Shown piece by piece: positions 13,890 to 14,711 of a stretch of 14,711 bases of DNA (positions are counted from its first letter, which is position 1; each line of letters starts with the position of its first letter). A model generated the notes under the pieces. The model did not search any database and was not told the origin of the DNA. It worked only from the letters and a program-made list of their open reading frames with translations. The translations under genes were made by a program, and so were the position numbers. Origin of the DNA: DASQUK01 sp046723645 (GTDB lineage Bacteria; Actinomycetota; Acidimicrobiia; Acidimicrobiales; VFJN01). The stretch covers positions 1-14,711 of the forward strand of contig JBKOUY010000242.1 in NCBI GenBank assembly GCA_046723645.1. The letters run 5' to 3'.

Positions 13890-14711
13890 ATGCATGACGA
13901 TCACGACGTTCCTCGCTCGTCTTCGTCGGTGGTCGACTTGGGCGAGCACCCCGGTGACGTCGCGCCGGCGTGGGCCGAGCACATCCAGGGTGCCGCCGTG
14001 GGCGCCGGGTCCTGGTTCATCACCCAGGTCGACCGCATCTGGCGGGTTCCCCTTGATGTTGATCCCGCAGTCGTGGGACCGGCTGATCACCGGGTGGTGC
14101 AGGCCGCGATCCCGGTCGCTGGTGTCGACCACCTCGGTGACTGCGACGTCCATGCCGGCCGGCTATACGTCGCGATGGAGGGCACGCAGCCGGCGCAGAT
14201 CGGGTTGTTCGATCTGGACCTGGGCTTCGTGGCCGCGGCCGAGATCACCGGTCAGGGTCCCAGCTGCCCATGGTGCGCGATCGACCCCGACGACGGACTC
14301 CTGTACTCCTCGCCGTTCGACACCGACCGGCTCTCTGTGCATCGACCGGTCCACGCCAACGGCACTTTCGTCTTACAGCATGTCGGTGACGTGCCGTTGC
14401 GAGCAGAAGACGGTTCGCCGCTACGGCTCGAGCGGGTGCAAGGAGGAGCGTTCGCCCGACCAGGTCAGCTCTACCTGTCGTCGGACCGTCCCGACGGTGG
14501 GATCCACGGGATCGATGTGGGCACAGGCCGACGTGTGGTTCACCAGGCGATCCCCTACGAACCCCACACACCCGACGACGAGGTCGTCGAGGGCCTCACG
14601 ATCCACGACTTCCGGGCACGGTCCGCGCCGTGGCTGCGGGGCGTCCTGCACGTTTTGGTGCTCGGCCGCCGCGACGACGACACCGACCGAGTGTGGTTCC
14701 GTCACTACGAC
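13890..14711 (+). CDS. beta-propeller-like protein, C-terminus outside window
   Basis: The first 274 codons of a gene that runs off the window in frame. I do not recognise the family. Start ATG 13890 is the only ATG/GTG after the in-frame TGA of the previous gene at 13845-13847; the ribosome-binding site is weak. The sequence shows repeated short strand patterns typical of a propeller: GSWFITQVDRIWRVPLD (40-56), GRLYVAMEG with IGLFDLDLG (90-112), GLLYSSPFDTDRLSVHRP (136-153), GQLYLSSDRPDGGIHGIDVG (192-211) and GVLHVLVLGRRDDDTDRVWF (251-270). PSCPWCAID (124-132) has a CPWC pair, which might bind metal or form a disulfide. The N-terminus is His/Asp/Ser-rich (MHDDHDVPRSSSS) with no signal peptide. 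42 bp after the DUF7218-like gene, same strand and phase, so possibly co-transcribed. Confidence 0.7.
   Translation, partial: MHDDHDVPRSSSSVVDLGEHPGDVAPAWAEHIQGAAVGAGSWFITQVDRIWRVPLDVDPAVVGPADHRVVQAAIPVAGVDHLGDCDVHAGRLYVAMEGTQPAQIGLFDLDLGFVAAAEITGQGPSCPWCAIDPDDGLLYSSPFDTDRLSVHRPVHANGTFVLQHVGDVPLRAEDGSPLRLERVQGGAFARPGQLYLSSDRPDGGIHGIDVGTGRRVVHQAIPYEPHTPDDEVVEGLTIHDFRARSAPWLRGVLHVLVLGRRDDDTDRVWFRHYD

Overview
The window is high-GC DNA with strong G/C preference at third codon positions. It carries an LPXTG-type wall-anchored protein, Ddl and MurF peptidoglycan ligases, and many genes whose start codon sits 6-8 nt downstream of a TANNNT-like -10 hexamer, with no Shine-Dalgarno sequence (leaderless style). 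Together these point to a monoderm high-GC actinobacterium. An acidimicrobial-type lineage would fit, but that placement is inference; there is no rRNA or taxonomic marker here.

Region 1 (1-6948) is a lipid-type gene cluster. On the minus strand, in transcription order, are: a large fusion of a fatty-acyl-CoA-reductase-like Rossmann protein with a HAD-IB phosphatase (3872-6292); a zinc alcohol dehydrogenase overlapping it by ATGA (2703-3875); a LarA-like (DUF2088) protein (894-2489); and a PlsC-type acyltransferase cut by the window edge (1-877). A TetR regulator (6316-6948) is divergent. Only 23 bp separate the two divergent start codons, and a 16-bp palindrome overlaps the TetR start codon and both presumed -10 elements. 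The cluster probably reduces, phosphatase-processes, oxidises and acylates a lipid-related substrate. The substrate is unknown.

Region 2 (6949-9220) holds small and surface genes: a near-perfect 24-bp-arm hairpin between convergent genes, an LPRTG wall protein with a Thr/Glu repeat stalk, two unrecognised 76-aa proteins, and an 88-aa secreted two-cysteine protein whose promoter has an 11-bp-period direct repeat at -35.

Region 3 (9221-13159) is housekeeping: ddl divergent from murF, the two successive steps that make D-Ala-D-Ala and join it to the UDP-MurNAc-tripeptide, followed by an amidase-signature hydrolase.

Region 4 (13160-14711) begins with tRNA-Val(CAC). The DNA right after it carries a degraded serine-recombinase tail reading back into the tRNA, then a small basic protein with a perfect Shine-Dalgarno, then the first 274 codons of a beta-propeller-like protein that runs off the end. 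This looks like the edge of an old insertion next to a tRNA.
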